A stretch of 64,000 bases of DNA from Blastococcus sp. DSM 46786 (GCF_900109665.1 NZ_FOAO01000004.1:160650-224649); one strand, 5' to 3'; counted from the stretch's first letter, positions 37,023 to 46,890 are shown. A program made the numbers and translations. The notes: a model not told the origin generated them from the sequence alone.

Positions 37023-38207
37023 TCAGATCATCGAGCGCATCGGTCCCGGCGGCGGCTCGATGCCGAGCTGGGACAGCGCGGCCACGTGGTTGATGGAGCC
37101 GGGCACGTGGATGGCGTGCGTCAGGCCCATGTGGGCGTCCCGCCAGAACCGCTGGAGCGGGTTGTCCATGCGCATGGCGTTGCCACCCGACCGCGCGACG
37201 ATCTCGTCCACCGCCCGCACCGCCCGCCAGGCGGCCTGGGTCTGGTTGCGCCGGCCCAGCGCCCGCTCCTCGAAGGAGAACTCGTGACCGGCGGCGGCCA
37301 GGTCGTACATCCGGTTGGCGTTGTCGAGCAGCGCGGCCCGGGAGGCGGCGATCTCGCCGGCGGCCTCACCGATCGCGTAGAGCACGTACGGGTCGTCCTT
37401 CACCTTGGTCCCGGTGATCTGCACACGCGTGCGCTGGTAGGCCAGGTGGTGGGCCAGCGCACCTTCGGCGATGCCGATGACGGCCGAGGTGATGCCGAGC
37501 GGGAACGCGCAGGAGAACGGCAGGTGGTAGAGCGGGTTGGTCAGCCCGGCGTCCTTGGGCTGCGTGCCGTCGACCAGCTTGGCGTTGTGGATGATCCGGT
37601 AGGACGGGATGAAGGCGTCCTTGACGACGATGTCCTTGCTGCCCGTGCCCCGCAGGCCGACGACGTCCCAGGTGTCCTCGACGATCTCGTAATCCGAGCG
37701 CGGCAGGATCACGTGGATGTTCTGCGGTGGCTTGGCCATGTCGCCGTTCTCGTCGCCCAGGAAGGCACCGAGGAAAATCCAGTCGCAGTGATCCGTGCCC
37801 GAGGAGAACTGCCACCGGCCGTTGAAGACATACCCGCCCTCGACCGGGCGCAAGATGCCCATGGGGGCGTACGGCGAGGCGATCCAGACGTCGTGATCGG
37901 CTCCCCACACCTCCTCCTGCACCCTGGGGTCGGCCATGGCCATCTCCCACGGGTGGATGCCGACGATGCCTGCGACCCAGCCGGTGGAGCCGTCCAGGGC
38001 GGCGATGGCCATCACGGTCTCGGCCCACTCGACGGGGTGTGCCTCGGCGCCGCCGTAGTTCGCGGGCTGCAGCATCCGGATGACGCCGGCGTCGCGCAGC
38101 GTCTTCGCGGCGGTGTCGCTGAGCTTGCCGAGACTCTCGTTGACGACGCCCTGCGCGCGGATCTCGTCAGCGCGCTCGGTGATCGCGTCGAGGGCGGTGG
38201 TGGTCAT
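37023..38207 (-). CDS. hsaA: 3-HSA hydroxylase oxygenase HsaA
   Basis: A 394-residue flavin-dependent monooxygenase of the acyl-CoA dehydrogenase fold, exactly the length of mycobacterial HsaA. It hydroxylates the phenol 3-HSA to the catechol using FMNH2 from HsaB. Typical segments are GSTGWVAGIVGIHPW, WQFSSGTDHCDWIFLGAF, VVGLRGTGSKDI and FWRDAHMGLTHAI. ATG start with GAGGT in front; hsaF ends 11 nt upstream. It forms the core operon hsaE-G-F-A-C. Confidence 0.9.
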   Translation of the reverse strand: MTTTALDAITERADEIRAQGVVNESLGKLSDTAAKTLRDAGVIRMLQPANYGGAEAHPVEWAETVMAIAALDGSTGWVAGIVGIHPWEMAMADPRVQEEVWGADHDVWIASPYAPMGILRPVEGGYVFNGRWQFSSGTDHCDWIFLGAFLGDENGDMAKPPQNIHVILPRSDYEIVEDTWDVVGLRGTGSKDIVVKDAFIPSYRIIHNAKLVDGTQPKDAGLTNPLYHLPFSCAFPLGITSAVIGIAEGALAHHLAYQRTRVQITGTKVKDDPYVLYAIGEAAGEIAASRAALLDNANRMYDLAAAGHEFSFEERALGRRNQTQAAWRAVRAVDEIVARSGGNAMRMDNPLQRFWRDAHMGLTHAIHVPGSINHVAALSQLGIEPPPGPMRSMI

Positions 38208-38218
38208 GGTCGTGGACC

Positions 38219-39292
38219 TCAGTTCTTTCCGGCGAGCGTGGAGTTCTTCTCGGCGAGCGAGACAGCGATGTCGATCAGCTGGTCCTCCTGCCCGCCGACC
38301 AGCTTGCGCCGTCCGGCCTCGATGAGGATCTCGGCGCCGGAGACCCCGTAGCGCTGGGCCTGGCGGTCTGCGTGCTTGAGGAACGAGGAGTAGACGCCGG
38401 CGTAACCCATGGTCAGGGAGAGCCGGTCGAGCAGGCACTCGCCGTCCATGACCGGGCGTACGACGTCCTCGGCGGCGTCGATGATCTTCAGCGTGTCGAC
38501 CCCGGTTCGGATGCCGAGCTTCTCGGCGACCGCGACGAAGGCCTCGACCGGCGTGTTCCCGGCCCCGGCACCGAACCGGCGGGTGGACCCGTCGATCTGC
38601 TGGGCGCCGGCCCGGACGGCGAGCACGGAGTTCGCCACACCGAGGCCGAGGTTCTCGTGCCCGTGGAAGCCGACCTGTGCGTCGTTCCCGAGCTCGGCCA
38701 CGAGCGCGGCGATCCGGTCGCTGGTCTGCTCCATGATCAGCGCCCCGGCGGAGTCGACGACGTAGACGCACTGGCAACCCGCGTCGGCCATGATCCGGGC
38801 CTGCTTGGCCAGCACCTCCGGGGGCTGGCTGTGGCTCATCATCAGGAAGCCGACGGTCTCCAGGCCCAGCTCCCGGGCCAACCCGAAGTGCTGGATCGAG
38901 ATGTCGGCCTCGGTGCAGTGCGTGGCGATCCGGCAGATCGCCGCACCGTTCCCTGCCGCCTCGCGGATGTCGTCCTGGATGCCCAGGCCGGGGAGCATGA
39001 GGAAGGCGATCTTGGCGCGGGTGGCCGTCTTCACGGCCTCCTTGATCAGCTCCTGCTCGGGGGTGTGGCTGAACCCGTAGTTGAACGACGAACCGCCGAG
39101 GCCGTCGCCGTGGGTGACCTCGATGACCGGCACCCCGGCGTCGTCGAGGGCGCCGACGATCGAGCGGACGTGTTCGACGGTGAACTGGTGGCGCTTGGCG
39201 TGCGAGCCGTCGCGCAGCGACGAGTCGGTGATCCGGATGTCGAGGTCGGCACTGTAGGCCTTCGCGGCCGGGAAGGCGGAGAGAGCAGTCAT
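38219..39292 (-). CDS. hsaF: 4-hydroxy-2-oxohexanoate aldolase HsaF
   Basis: A 357-residue DRE-TIM aldolase with the metal motif [15 protein letters not shown] (about residues 21-35) and [14 protein letters not shown] with the His pair near 200. It splits 4-hydroxy-2-oxoacids into pyruvate and an aldehyde, and channels the aldehyde to HsaG. The second residue set differs slightly from the usual DTTLRDG (DSSLRDG). It lies 14 nt after hsaG. Confidence 0.9.
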   Translation of the reverse strand: MTALSAFPAAKAYSADLDIRITDSSLRDGSHAKRHQFTVEHVRSIVGALDDAGVPVIEVTHGDGLGGSSFNYGFSHTPEQELIKEAVKTATRAKIAFLMLPGLGIQDDIREAAGNGAAICRIATHCTEADISIQHFGLARELGLETVGFLMMSHSQPPEVLAKQARIMADAGCQCVYVVDSAGALIMEQTSDRIAALVAELGNDAQVGFHGHENLGLGVANSVLAVRAGAQQIDGSTRRFGAGAGNTPVEAFVAVAEKLGIRTGVDTLKIIDAAEDVVRPVMDGECLLDRLSLTMGYAGVYSSFLKHADRQAQRYGVSGAEILIEAGRRKLVGGQEDQLIDIAVSLAEKNSTLAGKN

Positions 39293-39306
39293 GGGAGTCG
39301 TCGTCC

Positions 39307-40230
39307 TCAGCTCGCGGCGGGTGTGCGGTCGGCCAGGATGCGGGCGGCGAATCCCTCGCCGACCGCGGTCGCCGCGGCGGTCATGATGTCCAGGTTGCCG
39401 CTGTAGGGCGGCAGGAAGTCCCCGGCGCCCTCGACCTCGATGAACACCGCCACGCGGGCCATGCCACCGCTCATCGGGTTCGGGTCGTCGAACTGGGGTT
39501 CGGCGCGCAGCCGGTAGCCGGGCACGTAGCTCGCGACATCGGCGACCATCTTCGTGATCGAGGCCGCGATCGCGTCGCGGTCGGCGTCCTCCGGGATGGC
39601 GCAGAAGATGGTGTCCTGCATGAACATCGGCGGCTCGGCCGGGTTGAGGATGATGATGGCCTTGCCTCGCCGTGCGCCACCGATCACCTCGATGCCCCGG
39701 GAGGTCGCCCGGGTGAACTCGTCGATGTTGTTCCGGGTGCCCGGGCCGGCCGAGGGGGACGCGACGCTGGCCACGATCTCTGCGTAGGCCACCTCGGTCA
39801 CCCGGGACACCGCGGCCACCATCGGGATGGTGGCCTGGCCGCCGCAGGTGATCAGGCTGACGTTGGGAGCCTCCCGGTGCTCGTCGAGGTTGACGGCGGG
39901 GACGACGGCGGGGCCGAGGGCAGCCGGGGTGAGATCGATGGCCTGGATCCCCCGCTCGGCGTAGCGCGGGGCGTTGGCGCGGTGCACGTAGGCCGAGGTG
40001 GCCTCGAAGACCAGATCGGGCTGCTCGTCCTGGGCCAGTAGCCAGTCGACACCTTCGGCCGAGGACTCCAGGCCGAGGGCGGTCGCCCGGGCCAGGCCCT
40101 CGCTGGCGGGGTCGACCCCGATCATCCAGCGCGGCTCGATGCTGGCCGAACGCTGCAGCTTGTACAGCAGGTCGGTGCCGATGTTGCCCGAGCCGACGAT
40201 GGCGGCGGTCGCCTTGCTGGTGGCGGTCAC
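39307..40230 (-). CDS. hsaG: Acylating propionaldehyde/acetaldehyde dehydrogenase HsaG
   Basis: A 307-residue CoA-acylating aldehyde dehydrogenase of the MhpF/BphJ type. The NAD motif is [11 protein letters not shown] (about 12-22) and the catalytic Cys is in [12 protein letters not shown] (near 130). It makes propionyl-CoA from the aldehyde passed over by HsaF. GTG start (40228-40230) overlaps the hsaE stop as GTGA. Confidence 0.9.
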   Translation of the reverse strand: MTATSKATAAIVGSGNIGTDLLYKLQRSASIEPRWMIGVDPASEGLARATALGLESSAEGVDWLLAQDEQPDLVFEATSAYVHRANAPRYAERGIQAIDLTPAALGPAVVPAVNLDEHREAPNVSLITCGGQATIPMVAAVSRVTEVAYAEIVASVASPSAGPGTRNNIDEFTRATSRGIEVIGGARRGKAIIILNPAEPPMFMQDTIFCAIPEDADRDAIAASITKMVADVASYVPGYRLRAEPQFDDPNPMSGGMARVAVFIEVEGAGDFLPPYSGNLDIMTAAATAVGEGFAARILADRTPAAS

Positions 40231-41024
40231 TGGTCTCCCCCGGTGAAGGTCAAAGCCACGGAGCCGAGTCCGACGAACTCGGCACGGAAGGTGGAGCCGG
40301 CCCGGACGTCGAACGCCCGGGTGCAGGAGCCCGGCAGGATCACGTGCCCGGCCTCCAGCTTCACGCCGAAGGAGGCGACCGTGCGGGCCAGCCAGGCGAC
40401 GGCGGTGGTCGGGTTGCCGAGGACGGCGCTGGTGTTCCCGCGGGCCACCTCGACGTCGTCCTGGAACAGCACCGCGTCGATGTCGGCCGGGTCCAGGTCG
40501 CGCGGACTCATCCGTGCGGCGCCCAGGACGACGCCGGCCGAGGAGGCGTTGTCGGCGATCGTGTCGGCCAGACCGATCCGCCAGTCGACGATCCGGCTGT
40601 CGATCAGCTCGATGCTCGGAGCCAGGTACTCGGTGGCGGCGAGGACGTCGTCCTCGGTGCACCCCTCCCCCGGCAGCGTGTCGCCGAGGACGTAGGCGAC
40701 CTCCACCTCGATCCGCGGGAAGCAGTACCGAGCAGTCGGCACCGGGGTGCCCTCGGAGAGCACCATCGTGTCGAGCAGGTGGCCGTAGTCGGGCTCGTCC
40801 ACGCCCATCATCTGCTGCATCACCGGGGAGGACAGCCCCACCTTGTGGCCGTGCACGGTGGCGCCGTCGGCCCGCTGACGGGCGATGTTCAGCAGCTGGA
40901 TCTCGTAGGCGTCGACGACGTCGATGCCGTCGAACGTCGCCGTCAGCGGCTCGATCGGCGCCCGGTCCCGCTGGGCGGCCCAGAGCCGGTCCGCAGCCAG
41001 CTGGCGGTGTGTCGGGCTGAGCAT
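40227..41024 (-). CDS. hsaE: 2-hydroxyhexa-2,4-dienoate hydratase HsaE
   Basis: A 265-residue hydratase of the fumarylacetoacetase-like group. The conserved [12 protein letters not shown], the acidic metal site [11 protein letters not shown] and the SIELIDSRI segment are visible. It adds water to the dienoate released by HsaD. ATG at 41024; the frame upstream has no family similarity. First gene of the leftward ring operon, with a 393-nt regulatory region before it. Confidence 0.9.
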   Translation of the reverse strand: MLSPTHRQLAADRLWAAQRDRAPIEPLTATFDGIDVVDAYEIQLLNIARQRADGATVHGHKVGLSSPVMQQMMGVDEPDYGHLLDTMVLSEGTPVPTARYCFPRIEVEVAYVLGDTLPGEGCTEDDVLAATEYLAPSIELIDSRIVDWRIGLADTIADNASSAGVVLGAARMSPRDLDPADIDAVLFQDDVEVARGNTSAVLGNPTTAVAWLARTVASFGVKLEAGHVILPGSCTRAFDVRAGSTFRAEFVGLGSVALTFTGGDQ

Positions 41025-41417
41025 CCGAGGCCCTTCGTCGATGGGTGCAGTGGCCGAGGAACCGTCGCACCGGACGACCGGCGCCGGTGGTGACCTCCCG
41101 CTCAGTGGGAGGCACGCGGGCCGGTCGATCGACTCGGCCTCGACCGCGCCCGGCGCACGGGCGGCGGTGCCGGTGCACCGCGGTGCGGACCAGTGGGGCT
41201 CCCGGCAGGCTCCGCGGGGCGACCGCGATCCGGACGCCAGTGCTGCGGCTTCGTGGACGGAGGCCCCGACCCGCTCCGGGTGGGTCCCGGATCCCGGCAG
41301 CCGGGACACCGGCCGGAACAGGCCCAGGCGGTCCACCGGTGACCGGCCGGGCCGCGGTCGGGCCGACGTCGGCAGCCTGCACGGCGCCGGCGGGCAGCAG
41401 CGTCAGCGCGCCGGGGC
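41025..41417. other. Regulatory region upstream of hsaE
   Basis: About 390 bases without a gene. They hold the palindrome promoter (41257-41306) and, closer to hsaE, a small hairpin CCTCCC/GGGAGG at 41094-41112 in the predicted leader, which could be an attenuator or chance. Confidence 0.5.
41257..41306 (-). promoter_or_regulatory. hsaE operon promoter: palindrome plus weak -10
   Basis: TCCCGGCAGCCGGGA at 41292-41306 (perfect arms). At 29 nt lies CTCCGT (41257-41262), followed by CC as at other sites but with T in place of the conserved A of TANNNT. The leader would be over 200 nt. Confidence 0.45.
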
Positions 41418-42464
41418 TCAGGCCTCGTAGGTGACGCGGAAGCGCTCGCTGACCGGGAGCGCCTGGCAGGCGAGGACCAGCCCGTCGGCCAGGTCGGCGG
41501 CGTCGAGCACCTCGTTGCGCTCCATCGTCACCTCGCCCTCGAGGACGACGCAGGCGCAGGCGCTGCAGTTGCCCTCCCGGCACGAGAAGGGCGCATCCAG
41601 GCCGGCGTTGCGCAGGGCGTCGAGCAGCTTGGTCCGGCGGGGCCAGGCGACCGTGCTCGTCTCCCCGTCCAGCTCGACCTCGACCTCGGCCGCCGGGCCG
41701 GCGTCGTCGTCCTCCACCTCGATCTCCACGGGCGGCACGTCGGCGAACGGGTCGTTCGTGAGCGAGGTGAAGCGCTCGATGTGCAGCCGCTCCCCCGGCA
41801 CGCCGGCGGCGGTGAGCGTGGCCTGGGCCAGGTCCATGAAAGGACCGGGGCCGCAGACGAACACCTGCCGGTCCGCGTACGGCTCGGTCAGTGCCCGCAG
41901 ACCCGCAGCGCTCGGCAGCCCCTGCACCGATTCCAGCCAGTGCAGGACCACGAGCCGCTCGGGATGCTCCTCGATGAGGGCGAGCAGCTCGTCACGGAAG
42001 ATCACCGAGTGCTCGTCGCGATTCGCGTAGACCAGGGTCACCGAACCGCTGCCGACCGACAGCGCCGACTTGAGGATCGACATCACCGGCGTGATGCCGC
42101 TGCCGGCGGCGAGCAGCAGGAAGTCGTCGTCCAGCGATCGGGGCGAGAAGGTGCCCGAGGGGCGCAGCACCTCCAGCACGGCCCCTGCGGCGACGTTGTC
42201 GCACAGCCAGTTGGAGCCGTAACCACCCACCGTCCGCTTGACGGTGACCTTGAGCCGCTCCGGGCAGTGCGGGGAGCTGGACAGCGAGTAGCAACGGGCA
42301 GCCCCCCCGTGCCGCTCCGATGGCACCCGGACCGTGAGGAACTGGCCGGGCCGGTACCCGGAGAAGTGCTCCGGCTCCTCGGGCTCGAGGACCAACGAGT
42401 GGGCGTCCGGCGTCTCGCGGACGACCTCGACGACCCGCACCCGCTGCGGGGCCTGCTGGGACAT
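41418..42464 (-). CDS. kshB: 3-ketosteroid 9alpha-hydroxylase reductase KshB
   Basis: A 348-residue three-domain reductase. The FAD site is RCYSLSSSP (about 57-65), the NAD site [10 protein letters not shown] (about 120) and VCGPGPFMD, and a C-terminal plant-type 2Fe-2S domain has Cys in [12 protein letters not shown] plus a later Cys in VLACQA. It passes electrons from NADH to KshA. ATG with GGGAGGAAGC in front, 17 nt after the KstD-family gene. Confidence 0.9.
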   Translation of the reverse strand: MSQQAPQRVRVVEVVRETPDAHSLVLEPEEPEHFSGYRPGQFLTVRVPSERHGGAARCYSLSSSPHCPERLKVTVKRTVGGYGSNWLCDNVAAGAVLEVLRPSGTFSPRSLDDDFLLLAAGSGITPVMSILKSALSVGSGSVTLVYANRDEHSVIFRDELLALIEEHPERLVVLHWLESVQGLPSAAGLRALTEPYADRQVFVCGPGPFMDLAQATLTAAGVPGERLHIERFTSLTNDPFADVPPVEIEVEDDDAGPAAEVEVELDGETSTVAWPRRTKLLDALRNAGLDAPFSCREGNCSACACVVLEGEVTMERNEVLDAADLADGLVLACQALPVSERFRVTYEA

Positions 42465-42480
42465 GCTTCCTCCCTGCGGG

Positions 42481-44193
42481 TCAGACCGGCTGGGCGAGCG
42501 GCCCGCCCGCGGTCCGAGGACCCCCGGCGGTGGACCGGGCGGACGCGGCGGCATCCTTCGCGGCGACGTAGCCGAAGACGATCGAGGGGCCGATGGTGGC
42601 GCCCGGGCCGGCGTACTCGTTGCCCATTACCGACGCCGACGTGTTGCCGGTCGCGTACAGGCCGGGGATGGGATCACCGTTGCCGCGCAGCACCCGGCTG
42701 CGCTCGTCGGTGACCAGGCCACCCTTGGTGCCGAGATCCCCGACCTCGATGCGGAACGCGTAGAACGGCCCCCTGTCGATCACGTCGAGGTTCGGGTTCT
42801 TCAGCGTCGGGTCCCCGTAGTAGCGGTCGTAGGCCGAGCCGCCGCGGCCGAAGTCGGCATCCACACCGGTGCGGGCGAAGCCGTTGAATCGGTCGGCGGT
42901 GGCGACCAACGCCTCGGCCGGGACGCCGATCTGCTCGGCCAGCCCCGCCAGGGAGTCTGCTCGGAAGGCGATGCCGGCGTCGTAGAACTCCTTGGGGATC
43001 GGCATGCCGGGCAGGATCTGCGCGAACGGGTACCGCGAGCGGGCCTTGGCATCCATGACGAACCACGCCGGCACGTGCCCACCGGCGAGCTGGTCGTGCA
43101 CGAAGTTGACGTAGGGCGCGGACTCGTTGGTGAACCGCTGTCCGGCGGAGTCGACGATGACCGAGGGCGGGATGCACCGCTCGGACACCAGGGGGATGAC
43201 CGCCCCGGCCGGGTGCCGCACCGAGGGCATCCACCAGGCGTCGTCCATCAGGTCCAGCGCCGCCCCGGCCTTCTGCCCCAGCAGGATGCCGTCGCCGACG
43301 ATCTCCCGCGCACCGGCGCTGTAGTCCGGGTGCGCCCCCTCGGGCAGGTACTGCTCACGCATCTGCTGGTTGTGGTCGAAGCCGCCGGTGGCCAGCAGCA
43401 CGCCGTGGCGGGCACCGATGCGCATCGGCGTCCCCTCACGGCTGATCTCGATCCCGCGGACCGCACCGGCGTCGTCGAGCACCAGGTCGGTCATCGGGGT
43501 GCGCAGCCACAGCGGGATGCCGGCGTCCTTGAGCGCCATGCGCATGCGCGCGGCCAGCGCCCGTCCACCGGTGGCCATGTGCCGACGGCGGACGACGTTG
43601 CTCGACACCCGCCAGGCTGCGACGACCGAGGCCCAGCGGCCCCGCCAGGTGCGCTTCACCATCGCCAGGTCGTGGTAGTCCTTCGCGGTCACCCACAGGC
43701 CCAGCGGGCCCTTCATGCTGTTGGGCCGCTGGTACTTCTCGTCCTCGCCCAGCTTGCGGGTGTCGAAGGGCTTGGCCTCGATGGAGCGGCCCAGCGGGCG
43801 GCCGCCCTCCAGCTCCGGGTGGTAGTCGGCGTAGCCCTTGGTCCAGTCGAAGACCATCCACTTGCTGCGGCAGAGCAGCTCCATGGCAGCGGGGCCGTGG
43901 TCGACGAAGGCGTCCAGCCGGGCGTCCGGGACCCGGCCGTCGGTGAGCAGGTCGAGATAGCGGCGGATGGACTCGCGGCTGTCGTCGTGGCCCTTCGCCT
44001 TCAGCGTCGGATTGTTCGGGATCCAGATCCCGCCGCCGGAGATCGCGGTGCTGCCGCCGAACTTCTTGCCCTTCTCCACGACGAGCACGCTCAAGCCCGC
44101 GTCCGCAGCGGTGAGCGCCGCGGCCATGCCGCCGCCCCCGGAGCCGACGACGAGGAAGTCGTACTCCTCGTCCCAGTCCCCCACCGCGGTCAT
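42481..44193 (-). CDS. KstD-family FAD-dependent 3-ketosteroid dehydrogenase, 570 residues
   Basis: A 570-residue flavoprotein of the KstD family with FLVVGSGGGGMAAA at about 13-26, RHGVLLATGGFDHN and a C-terminal NEYAGPGATIGPS. The KstD catalytic motif Y-P-G-P-G is present as Y-A-G-P-G, with the Tyr and second Gly kept. It is closer in its C-terminus to mycobacterial KstD than the 515-residue enzyme is. It may use another substrate window, such as a CoA-bearing or hydroxylated steroid. The ATG overlaps the hsaD stop as ATGA; kshB follows. Confidence 0.8.
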   Translation of the reverse strand: MTAVGDWDEEYDFLVVGSGGGGMAAALTAADAGLSVLVVEKGKKFGGSTAISGGGIWIPNNPTLKAKGHDDSRESIRRYLDLLTDGRVPDARLDAFVDHGPAAMELLCRSKWMVFDWTKGYADYHPELEGGRPLGRSIEAKPFDTRKLGEDEKYQRPNSMKGPLGLWVTAKDYHDLAMVKRTWRGRWASVVAAWRVSSNVVRRRHMATGGRALAARMRMALKDAGIPLWLRTPMTDLVLDDAGAVRGIEISREGTPMRIGARHGVLLATGGFDHNQQMREQYLPEGAHPDYSAGAREIVGDGILLGQKAGAALDLMDDAWWMPSVRHPAGAVIPLVSERCIPPSVIVDSAGQRFTNESAPYVNFVHDQLAGGHVPAWFVMDAKARSRYPFAQILPGMPIPKEFYDAGIAFRADSLAGLAEQIGVPAEALVATADRFNGFARTGVDADFGRGGSAYDRYYGDPTLKNPNLDVIDRGPFYAFRIEVGDLGTKGGLVTDERSRVLRGNGDPIPGLYATGNTSASVMGNEYAGPGATIGPSIVFGYVAAKDAAASARSTAGGPRTAGGPLAQPV

Positions 44194-45056
44194 GCCGCGT
44201 CCTTCCGGGTCAGGAAGGCCAGGACAGTGGCTTCCCAGGCCTCCTTGGCCTCGATCATCGCCCAGTGCCCGCAGTTGGGGAACACGTGCAGTTCGACCTC
44301 CGGGATCGTGCGCATCGGGATGAGAGCCATGTCCATCGGGCTGACCCGGTCGTCGCGACCCCAGGTGATGAGCGTGCGCGCCTTGATCTTGTGCAGCATG
44401 GCCCAGTACGGCGGCGCGTCGGAGTTCGCGGCCGCTGCGGCGCGGGACTCCATCGCCTTGCGGCCGTACATGCGGCGGGCACTGGCCAGGGTCTCCGGGT
44501 CGGTGGCCTGGGCCCACCGCTCCTCGATCAGCTCCTCGGTGACCATCGCCGGGTCGTACACCATGGAGTGGAGCCACTGGACCAGTCGTTCGCGAGTCGG
44601 CTCCTCGGTGAACTCCACGAGCAGCTTGATGCCCTCGCCGGGTGACGGGCTGAAGATGTTCCGGCCGATGCCGCCGATGGTCACCAGTCGGCGGATGCGG
44701 TCGGGATGGGCGGCGGCCACCTGGGCCGCCACGATGCCGCCCATCGAGTTGCCCACGACATCGACCTGGTGGAGCCCGAGACCGTCGAGGAAGCGCAGCA
44801 CCGAGGCGGGCGCGGCGACCATCGGGTGCTGGTCGGTCGGGTCGCTCACCCCGAAGCCGGGGAACTCCAGCACCAGGCAGCGGAAGTGCTCGGCGAAAAC
44901 GGCCAGGTTGCCGCGGTAGTTCCGCCAGCCGGTGACCCCGGGGCCCGAGCCGTGCAGCAGCAGCAGCGGAGGGCCGTCGCCGGCCTCGTGATAGCGCAGC
45001 ACGCCCTGGTCTGTGGGCAGCTCCCGGAGCGTGGATTCGTAGGTCAGCGGGGTCAT
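44190..45056 (-). CDS. hsaD: C-C hydrolase HsaD
   Basis: A 288-residue alpha/beta hydrolase of the meta-cleavage product type. It splits the ring-opened product of HsaC (4,9-DSHA) into HIP and a dienoate. The triad is Ser104 (GNSMGG), Asp235 or 236 (GRDDR) and His264 (CGHW). Oxyanion segment LLHGSGPG near residue 35. It begins a three-gene leftward operon hsaD, KstD-family gene, kshB and is divergent from hsaB. Confidence 0.9.
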   Translation of the reverse strand: MTPLTYESTLRELPTDQGVLRYHEAGDGPPLLLLHGSGPGVTGWRNYRGNLAVFAEHFRCLVLEFPGFGVSDPTDQHPMVAAPASVLRFLDGLGLHQVDVVGNSMGGIVAAQVAAAHPDRIRRLVTIGGIGRNIFSPSPGEGIKLLVEFTEEPTRERLVQWLHSMVYDPAMVTEELIEERWAQATDPETLASARRMYGRKAMESRAAAAANSDAPPYWAMLHKIKARTLITWGRDDRVSPMDMALIPMRTIPEVELHVFPNCGHWAMIEAKEAWEATVLAFLTRKDAA

Positions 45057-45107
45057 CGGCGGATCAGCTCCAGCGCACACGGGATCGGGTGGTCGGCGGG
45101 CGTGGGA

Positions 45108-45159
45108 ACCGTAGGCGGGCCCGGGGGATGGTCGGCGGCAGGCGTCCCGATCAACGGGA
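45108..45159 (-). promoter_or_regulatory. hsaD promoter: palindrome plus TACGGT -10
   Basis: TCCCGATCAACGGGA at 45145-45159 (perfect arms) and leftward TACGGT at 45108-45113, 31 nt apart. Confidence 0.6.
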
Positions 45160-45213
45160 CGGCCGGGCAGGTCCGGAGCGGCGCGACCGGTTCCCCGATC
45201 GGTCGCCGCCTGC

Positions 45214-45265
45214 TTCCGGTCACCGGGACGCGGCCGGGGAGGGTTGCGCGTGGCGCTCCTACCGT
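45214..45265 (+). promoter_or_regulatory. hsaB promoter: near-palindrome plus TACCGT -10
   Basis: TTCCGGTCACCGGGA at 45214-45228 (one arm mismatch) and TACCGT at 45260-45265, 31 nt apart. The hsaB ATG is only 7 nt after the -10, which implies a leaderless message. Confidence 0.6.
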
Positions 45266-45272
45266 CCTCGGC

Positions 45273-45878
45273 ATGCGGACGATCGAGCCGAACAGCACGT
45301 CGCCGTCGACAGGACTCGCGGCAGGCGCTGCAGGCAGTGCCACGGCACCGGACCCGGCGCCCCCGACCCCGGACGAGATGCGGCGCGCCATGGGCGCCTT
45401 CGCCAGCGGCGTCACCGTGGTGACCGGGCACGACGGCCAGGACGCGGTGGGCTTCGCCTGCCAGTCCTTCGCCTCGGTGTCCCTGGAGCCGCCGCTGATC
45501 CTGTTCTGCGCCGACCACCGGGGTCAGGCCTGGCCGCGCATCCGAACCTCCGGGAAGTTCTGCGTCAACGTGCTCGCCGAGGACCAGACCGACGTCTGCG
45601 GCCGGTTCGGCTCGGCGCGGGGGAAGAAGTACGAGGGCCTGGAGTGGAACCGGTCGCGGTGGGGCGCCCCCGCCCTGCACGACGTCCTCCTCCGGGTGCA
45701 CTGCGAGGTCTACGACGTGCACGTGGCGGGTGACCACGACGTCGTCATCGGCCGGGTGCTGCACGTGGAGACCGGCCCCGAGACACGACCGATGATCTTC
45801 TTCCGGGGCCGATTCGGCGTGGACCCCGAGCCGGAGTTCGCACCACCGGATTGGGGCTGGGGCGACCGCTGGGGATGA
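45273..45878 (+). CDS. hsaB: Flavin reductase component HsaB
   Basis: A 201-residue protein with a flavin-reductase (split-barrel) domain from about residue 35: MRRAMGAFASGVTVVTG, QSFASVSLEPPL, FCVNVLAEDQ. HsaB supplies reduced flavin to HsaA. A Ser/Thr/Ala-rich N-terminal tail of about 35 residues is unusual; it follows from taking the ATG at 45273 as start, which sits 7 nt behind a TACCGT box without a ribosome site, so the message is probably leaderless. Confidence 0.85.
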   Translation: MRTIEPNSTSPSTGLAAGAAGSATAPDPAPPTPDEMRRAMGAFASGVTVVTGHDGQDAVGFACQSFASVSLEPPLILFCADHRGQAWPRIRTSGKFCVNVLAEDQTDVCGRFGSARGKKYEGLEWNRSRWGAPALHDVLLRVHCEVYDVHVAGDHDVVIGRVLHVETGPETRPMIFFRGRFGVDPEPEFAPPDWGWGDRWG

Positions 45879-45921
45879 GCCCCGGCCGGGGCCGCCCACG
45901 GCGCAACGGGCCCCGCAGGCC

Positions 45922-46839
45922 TCAGAGCCAGTCGCCGTTCTCCCCGGCGGCCAGCAGCCGGTCCAGCGTCTGGGACGACCAGGTGGGGCCGGCGGCCCGC
46001 GGAACAGCGCCCGGGACGGGGCGCGGACGGCGACCGCTGTCGAGGTTGGGGTGCAGGGCCACAGCAACCTGACGGGCCGCGTCGACCACCAGCGGGGCCA
46101 CCTTCTCCAACGGCATCTTCGCGTCGCCGACCAGGGAGATGCTGGCCAGCGGCCCCTCCGGGCCCCGCACGGCGGCGGCCACGCAGGCGATCTCGGGGAA
46201 GCACTCCCCCCGTTCGAACGCCAGGCCGCGGCGCTGGCGGATCCGGTTCAGCTCCTGGTGCAGCGTGCTCAGATCGCCGATGGTTCGGCTGGTCAGCCGG
46301 CCGATCGCCTGGCCGATCTGGGCGTCGACCTGCTCGGGCTCCAACCACGCCAGCAGCGCCTTGCCCAGCGCGGTGGAATGGGCCGGAGCCCGACCACCGA
46401 CCCGAGACGGAACGGCGCCGGCGAAACGGCCCCCCACCTTGTCCAGGTAGTACACCGCCGCCCCCTCCAGGACCGCCAGGTGCACGACCATCCCCGTCTT
46501 GATCTGCAACTCGTGCAGCAACGGCGCAGCAGCGACCCGGATCTCCTCGAAACCTCCGTCCCGCCCTCCCAGACCCAGCGCCCGCTGGCCCAGCCGGTAG
46601 CCGAACGGCGTGTGCTCCAGCCAGCTCAACCGCACCAGCTGATCGAGGATCCGATGCGCGGTGGACCGCGGCAGATGCGTGCGCCGGGCAACGTCTTCCA
46701 GGGTCAACCGGGTCGAGCGACCATCGAACGCGTCCAGGATCAGCGTCATCCGCTCGACCATCGACGGCGGGAGCTCCCGCCGCGCGGCGAGGGGAGCGGC
46801 AGCGGGGTCGGCGGCGGGCTCGGCGGCGAGAACAGTCAT
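45922..46839 (-). CDS. IclR-family regulator, copy 1
   Basis: A 305-residue IclR protein with a winged HTH (about 30-75: LTLEDVARRTHLPRSTAHRI, YRLGQRALGLGG) and a C-terminal effector domain (HELQIKTGMVVHLAVLEG; GECFPEIACVAAAVRGPEG). It is nearly identical to the IclR at 57153-58055, down to the C-terminal AGENGDWL. ATG with GGAGTCACC in front. Convergent with hsaB. A good candidate for the regulator that reads one of the palindromes in this window. Confidence 0.85.
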   Translation of the reverse strand: MTVLAAEPAADPAAAPLAARRELPPSMVERMTLILDAFDGRSTRLTLEDVARRTHLPRSTAHRILDQLVRLSWLEHTPFGYRLGQRALGLGGRDGGFEEIRVAAAPLLHELQIKTGMVVHLAVLEGAAVYYLDKVGGRFAGAVPSRVGGRAPAHSTALGKALLAWLEPEQVDAQIGQAIGRLTSRTIGDLSTLHQELNRIRQRRGLAFERGECFPEIACVAAAVRGPEGPLASISLVGDAKMPLEKVAPLVVDAARQVAVALHPNLDSGRRPRPVPGAVPRAAGPTWSSQTLDRLLAAGENGDWL

Positions 46840-46863
46840 CGGTGACTCCACGCTCCATAACTG

Positions 46864-46890
46864 CAATGAATTCCTGTTCCGTCGACGGTA
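46864..46890 (-). promoter_or_regulatory. IclR copy 1 promoter and operator
   Basis: Leftward -10 TACCGT at 46885-46890 is followed by GCAATGAATTCC (46864-46875), the partner of the perfect repeat at the second IclR gene. Its place after the -10 fits autorepression. Confidence 0.5.

Noticed and set aside
41094..41112. CCTCCC/GGGAGG hairpin in the hsaE leader as an attenuator
   Set aside because: Only 6 bp with a 7-nt loop, no anti-terminator or leader peptide seen; short GC hairpins are common at this base composition.
45879..45892. GCCCCGGCCGGGGC palindrome between hsaB and IclR copy 1
   Set aside because: A continuous palindrome with no loop; it could fold only with loss of the centre, so I do not call it a terminator.
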